Source: an uncultured Lachnospiraceae bacterium
GTDB lineage: Bacteria > Bacillota > Clostridia > Lachnospirales > Lachnospiraceae
DNA length: 64,000 nt
Direction: 5' to 3'
NCBI GenBank assembly: GCA_902779395.1
Contig: CACZBK010000009.1
Coordinates: 108,705-172,704, forward strand
Shown: positions 60,489 through 64,000 of the stretch, piece after piece
How positions within the stretch are numbered: the first letter of the stretch is position 1
How the letters are laid out: each line of letters begins with the position of its first letter
Notes under the pieces: model-generated
What the model was told of the DNA's origin: nothing
Seen by the model: only the letters and a program-made list of their open reading frames with translations
The model's database searches: none
Position numbers and translations under genes: made by a program

Positions 60489-63131
60489 TCAGGTCCCCCT
60501 GGCTGTTATCTTAAAGGTCAGCGTCTTCTGTCCGCCGTATTCTCCGCAGCCTTTTATCGTGACCTTAGCAGTACCTTTATTTACATTATTCTCATAGCTT
60601 CCGGGCACAATCTTAAAATCCACACCCAGGATCAGTGTTTTATCTCCCATGACAGCCTGAGAGAACTGGTCCTGAGATTTTATCCTAATCGCATTCCCTG
60701 TATATACCTGATCTTTTATAGTAAACTTCGCCTTGCTTAAAGTTCCAGCAGCCTTTACTATCTTATACTTTGTAAAGGCCTTATCCCTGCTGTATCCGCC
60801 CATGCCTTTTATAAATACATATACTTCCTGGCCGGCTACAGGCACATCCTTGCTCCTTACGCTGTACAGCTTGCTGCCTTTACGATAGTAATATTTCGGA
60901 GCTGTATAATCCCTGCCTTCCACAAGCCTTGTCCCGTCTATATCCGTAACGAATACAGGCTGTTTAAATCCGTCCCCCGCAGTCTTATCTGCGGCAAACA
61001 TCCTTATATTAGATTTGAAATCCCTGGCGATGACCTTATATCTGACATTCACCGTTCCTTCAAACCGTCCCATGCCCTTTACCGTCATAGTCGCATTGCC
61101 TGCTTTTTTATGCCCGGAATAAGCAAGTTTATAGTCAGTGCCTTCCTTAAGAGCCGCCCCGTTAAACGAAAGCGCCGGCCTTATGAATGCTCCGTCCCTC
61201 TTATAATCCACTGCTATCTCGTTTGTACTCACAGCTGTTCCGTCATCATAATACAAATCCATGGATACACTGTTTATCTGCAGTCCGGTGATCTTAAAGC
61301 TTTTCTTTTTTACGCCGGTATATATACCCTCACCACGGACTATAAGCGTTGCTTTCCCGGGCATGATATTATTCTCATAACTGACGGAATAATCGCCCTC
61401 CTTCAATCCGGATATCCCGCTTATCTGCGGCACAGGCCTGATCTCCTCTCCGGTATAGGGATATTTTTTTTCTATCCCGCTTATCTTAAGCCTGCCTATC
61501 GATCTGCCTTTAACCTTAAAGCCTATCTTCTTCTCTCCGATAAAACTGTAGCCGGTAGCAGAGGCTTCACAGTTACTTCCCCTTATGATTATATACGCCT
61601 TTCCGGGCATATCACCGCCTTCTATGCCTACCACTTCCACATCATTCTCGCTTAAAGTCTTTCCCTTATATTTCAGTTTTATCTCGAACGGGGTTCCCTT
61701 TTTAGTGAGGAGGTTATTCTGCGAAAGACTTACAGCACTGTACCCGCCCTCCTTATATTCCTGATTCGGGACAGATACGGCTTTAACTTTACCCATCATT
61801 ATCTGGGGAAGTCTGGCCTTACTGTCGGTGGTCTTTCCTATATAATTGATCGATATGGTCTTTTTTCCGCAATAATTTCCACGCCCGCAGATATCGATGC
61901 TCACGCTCACATTTCCGGATTCACTGCCCGTAAAACCGCTCTTTGAATAAGCCGGTATATAAAAATCTTTTTCATACTTAAGCTTAACACCGTGCATGCT
62001 CACTTCCGGCTTAGGTTTCTGCTCTTTTCCGGTATATTTCAGTGTTATATCATCCGCATCCGCATCTTTCAGATCGAGAGCCTTTATCTCAAATGTCTTT
62101 ATGATCGTTCCGCTGTAATTACCTTTGAGACTGACAGTCATATAAGCGGTACCGGCTGTTTTATTATTAGAATAACTGACAGTATAGTCGGTTTTATCTT
62201 TAAGCAGATGTGATGAGTTATATAAACGGAATTCCTGCTTAACTGCATTACCGGTGTAATCCTTATCCTCCAGTCCCGCAAACCACAACCCCGTCGGTAT
62301 CACTCCATCTTCAGGTACATCCTCTTCAAGGACAGACGAAGTCTGCTCTTCATCTTCAACTTCATCTTCCTGAGCAGGCTGCTGATCCTCATCATCGGGA
62401 ACAGGGATCACCTCAACAGGCTCTTCAGGTACAGGGGTAGGAGTAGGGGCTGCCGGATTATCGGCATCCGGTTCACCGTATATTGGCCAGAATTTATCCC
62501 TTGCCAAAGCACCGCGCTGTTCGGATTTTGCTATGGTATCTGCAGGAACTTCGAAATTCTTGCAGAATAGATATGCACTGCGGTATGCTCCGTCAGCATC
62601 ATTTCCCGTCTTGTTCCTTATCGCGTCCATGGTATTGGGATAATCATTATCACATTCGTGCTTAAGATAATGAAGCTGCCCGTTTAAGCTGTGCCAGTCA
62701 AGACCGTTACTATCACAGAAGTTCTTGAGTTTTTCCCATCTGCCTGCATGCCACTGGCATATACCATAACTGGTCCCTCCGTCACCGACGGCATCAGGCC
62801 GGAATGAAGACTCAGCAAAACAGTTTGCAAGTATTCCCACTGCCGCTGCCGAATGCAGTCCCATATTGCTCCTTAAAAAGCCATATATGGTGTGTGCATT
62901 CTCTCCGTCTATCCCAAGAGCATCCCCGTCTGTTCCGGGCTCAGGCACCGAAGGATCATAAGACTCAAGATCGGTATCCACACCATAAAGAGCACACCAT
63001 TCATTTGAATATACTTCCGGTCCGTCACCACCGGCATCGGGATCTGCGGCATGTACAAATGGCGCCAGCTCCATGAACAACATAACGGCAAATAAAAACA
63101 AAGCCGTTTTTCTGCGGCATTTACTTAACAT
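60489..63131 (-). CDS. Secreted lysozyme-like protein with Ig-like repeats
   Basis: The 880-residue protein has a signal peptide (KTALFLFAVMLFMELAPFVHA, cleavage near 29). A phage-tail-lysozyme-type domain runs from about 65 to 220 (GFLRSNMGLHSAAAVGILAN, ESSFRPDAVGDGGTSYGICQW), in which the Glu of FAESSF is the candidate acid. A Pro/Glu/Asp-rich linker follows to about 285, and then about seven repeats of 75-85 residues. Each repeat has a YTGN/YTGK start and a KDKTDYTVSYSNNKTAGTA-like core, ending in K-F-I/ITG; this pattern is common in surface Ig-like (MBG-like) proteins of Firmicutes. It probably binds and cuts peptidoglycan or acts as an adhesin-like surface protein. No sortase motif is seen. 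Confidence 0.82.
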   Translation of the reverse strand: MLSKCRRKTALFLFAVMLFMELAPFVHAADPDAGGDGPEVYSNEWCALYGVDTDLESYDPSVPEPGTDGDALGIDGENAHTIYGFLRSNMGLHSAAAVGILANCFAESSFRPDAVGDGGTSYGICQWHAGRWEKLKNFCDSNGLDWHSLNGQLHYLKHECDNDYPNTMDAIRNKTGNDADGAYRSAYLFCKNFEVPADTIAKSEQRGALARDKFWPIYGEPDADNPAAPTPTPVPEEPVEVIPVPDDEDQQPAQEDEVEDEEQTSSVLEEDVPEDGVIPTGLWFAGLEDKDYTGNAVKQEFRLYNSSHLLKDKTDYTVSYSNNKTAGTAYMTVSLKGNYSGTIIKTFEIKALDLKDADADDITLKYTGKEQKPKPEVSMHGVKLKYEKDFYIPAYSKSGFTGSESGNVSVSIDICGRGNYCGKKTISINYIGKTTDSKARLPQIMMGKVKAVSVPNQEYKEGGYSAVSLSQNNLLTKKGTPFEIKLKYKGKTLSENDVEVVGIEGGDMPGKAYIIIRGSNCEASATGYSFIGEKKIGFKVKGRSIGRLKISGIEKKYPYTGEEIRPVPQISGISGLKEGDYSVSYENNIMPGKATLIVRGEGIYTGVKKKSFKITGLQINSVSMDLYYDDGTAVSTNEIAVDYKRDGAFIRPALSFNGAALKEGTDYKLAYSGHKKAGNATMTVKGMGRFEGTVNVRYKVIARDFKSNIRMFAADKTAGDGFKQPVFVTDIDGTRLVEGRDYTAPKYYYRKGSKLYSVRSKDVPVAGQEVYVFIKGMGGYSRDKAFTKYKIVKAAGTLSKAKFTIKDQVYTGNAIRIKSQDQFSQAVMGDKTLILGVDFKIVPGSYENNVNKGTAKVTIKGCGEYGGQKTLTFKITARGT

Positions 63132-63289
63132 AATCTTACTCTCCCTGTTAATATTATACTGATTTTATGCGGCTATTTTAGCACTACTGCCAAATTTTGT
63201 AAACCATGCTGTATCTTGAATAAAAAACCAACATATAAGACCATAGCCGGTGAATGGAATGCAGATGAAGCTGCGACCAGACTGTTAAA

Positions 63290-63343
63290 CTTTTCCGAAT
63301 ATGCACTTGCCGGAAAAGACAAAAGGCCCAAAAGCGGACCTTT
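63290..63343 (-). terminator. Two hairpins after the ABC exporter gene
   Basis: Minus-strand AAGGTCC/GGGCCTT (63323-63342, one G-U pair) is followed by a short T-rich stretch. A second perfect 8-bp stem, CTTTTCCG/CGGAAAAG (63290-63318), comes next. Together they make a plausible terminator for the gene ending at 63401. The other bases of the 269-base gap 63132-63400 show nothing definite beyond a TATAAT close to the 63131 gene. Confidence 0.55.
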
Positions 63344-63400
63344 ATCTTCTGCATATGACATTGCCCCCTCAAAGGGATATAAAAGCTGTCTCTGACCGGA

Positions 63401-64000
63401 CTACGCCCGGGCACCGGTATACAGCTGGTAATACTTTCCTTTCTCCGCGATCAGCTCATCGTGTGTACCGCGCTCTATGATCCTTCCCTGTTCAAGCACC
63501 ATGATACAATCACTGTTACGTACCGTTGACAGCCTGTGGGCTATAACGAAAGTAGTGCGTCCACTCATAAGGCGGTCCATGCCTTCCTGTACCAGTTTCT
63601 CTGTACGCGTATCGATAGATGAAGTAGCCTCATCCAGGATAAGCACGGGAGGATCCGCTATGGCGGCCCTGGCAATAGATAAGAGCTGTCTCTGGCCCTG
63701 GCTCAATGCCCCGCCATCACCGGCCAGCATCGTATCATAACCTTCGGGAAGCCTGCTGATAAAGCCGTGCGCATTGGCCAGCTTTGCTGCTGCCTCCACT
63801 TCCTCATCTGTTGCATCCAGTCTTCCGTAACGGATGTTCTCGCGCACGGTGCCGGTAAACAGATGAGTCTCCTGAAGCACTATTCCCAGTGAATGACGCA
63901 GGTCATCTTTCTTTATCTTATTGACATTGATGCCGTCGTATCGTATCTTTCCATCCTGTATATCATAGAAACGGTTGATCAGATTGGTGATGGTGGTCTT
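63401..64000 (-). CDS. ABC exporter ATPase domain, N-terminal part outside the window
   Basis: The frame is open to the right edge and begins inside the Walker A (KTTITNLINRFYD), so only the last 200 residues of a type I ABC exporter are seen. The Q-loop is GIVLQETHLFTGTVRENIRYG. The signature is LSQGQRQLLSIARA, Walker B is VLILDEATSSIDTRTE, and the switch His is in TFVIAHRLSTVRNSD. The form fits multidrug/lipid exporters of the MsbA type, often heterodimeric. The transmembrane part and partner lie beyond the edge. A shorter GTG start within the visible part would cut off the Walker A and is not real. Confidence 0.93.
   Translation of the reverse strand, partial: KTTITNLINRFYDIQDGKIRYDGINVNKIKKDDLRHSLGIVLQETHLFTGTVRENIRYGRLDATDEEVEAAAKLANAHGFISRLPEGYDTMLAGDGGALSQGQRQLLSIARAAIADPPVLILDEATSSIDTRTEKLVQEGMDRLMSGRTTFVIAHRLSTVRNSDCIMVLEQGRIIERGTHDELIAEKGKYYQLYTGARA

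Noticed and set aside
63173-63414. Two short minus-strand ORFs before the ABC gene end
   Set aside because: They lie in the hairpin region, overlap each other in different frames and have no RBS or recognisable sequence.

Overview
The window looks like a chromosomal segment of a motile, anaerobic, low-to-mid GC Firmicute, most likely a Lachnospiraceae (Butyrivibrio/Roseburia-like) bacterium. Supporting features are a SufCBDSU operon using SufU, a pyruvate formate-lyase locus, flagellin with FliS and a large flagellar-locus protein, GlgB, a short-form ArgC, strong GGAGG ribosome binding sites, several TTG/GTG starts and near-consensus sigma-A promoters. Taxonomy is inferred from gene content only. 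No transposon, prophage, CRISPR array or rRNA was seen. Most genes lie on the minus strand.

Layout. 1-1,991: end of a coiled-coil gene and a 400-base gap with a terminator and three tiny ORFs. 1,992-7,776: sufC-sufB-sufD-sufS-sufU-relQ, read leftwards from an excellent promoter with a palindrome in its spacer. 7,787-17,441: a membrane-anchored propeller-like protein, mfd, a TrmO-HAD fusion, a membrane-domain/TagA-type glycosyltransferase fusion, mnmA and fliS. 17,510-27,456: flagellin, a large flagellar-locus protein, glgB, and a giant TPR/acidic-repeat/AAA-like protein. 27,606-28,384: tRNA-Val, tRNA-Ser and a 290-nt structured RNA with its own promoter and terminator. 28,402-40,312: a DUF218-LRR lipoprotein, a SulP transporter, an ABC transporter with two-component system, hpt, trmL and a DUF4015 hydrolase.

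40,504-47,241 is a rightward five-gene envelope operon (propeller-like protein, transglutaminase-like protein, small membrane protein, acyltransferase, VanX/VanY-like peptidase). 47,274-55,333 is a nonulosonic-acid (pseudaminic/legionaminic type) and glycosylation cluster. It has PseG, PseI, a cytidylyltransferase fused to a PLP decarboxylase-like domain, an ATP-grasp ligase, a GT52 transferase, a GT2 transferase and an unknown protein. Together these suggest an amino-acid-decorated nonulosonic acid, perhaps on flagellin. 55,453-58,354 is a pyruvate formate-lyase split into a catalytic body and a separate glycyl-radical subunit, with a third Cys-rich paralogue between them. 58,529-64,000 holds a J-domain membrane protein, argC with a possible Arg-containing leader, a secreted lysozyme-like/Ig-repeat protein and part of an ABC exporter.

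The strongest candidate for something undescribed is the RNA at about 28,092-28,384. It contains three tandem copies of one helix/internal-loop module. The first module carries a complete tRNA cloverleaf in circularly permuted order, its acceptor stem capped by a UCCG tetraloop. The third module ends in a U-run, like a terminator. The split PFL with its Cys-rich partner, the nonulosonic-acid fusion enzyme, and a palindrome shared by the suf promoter and the pfl upstream region are the next most interesting.
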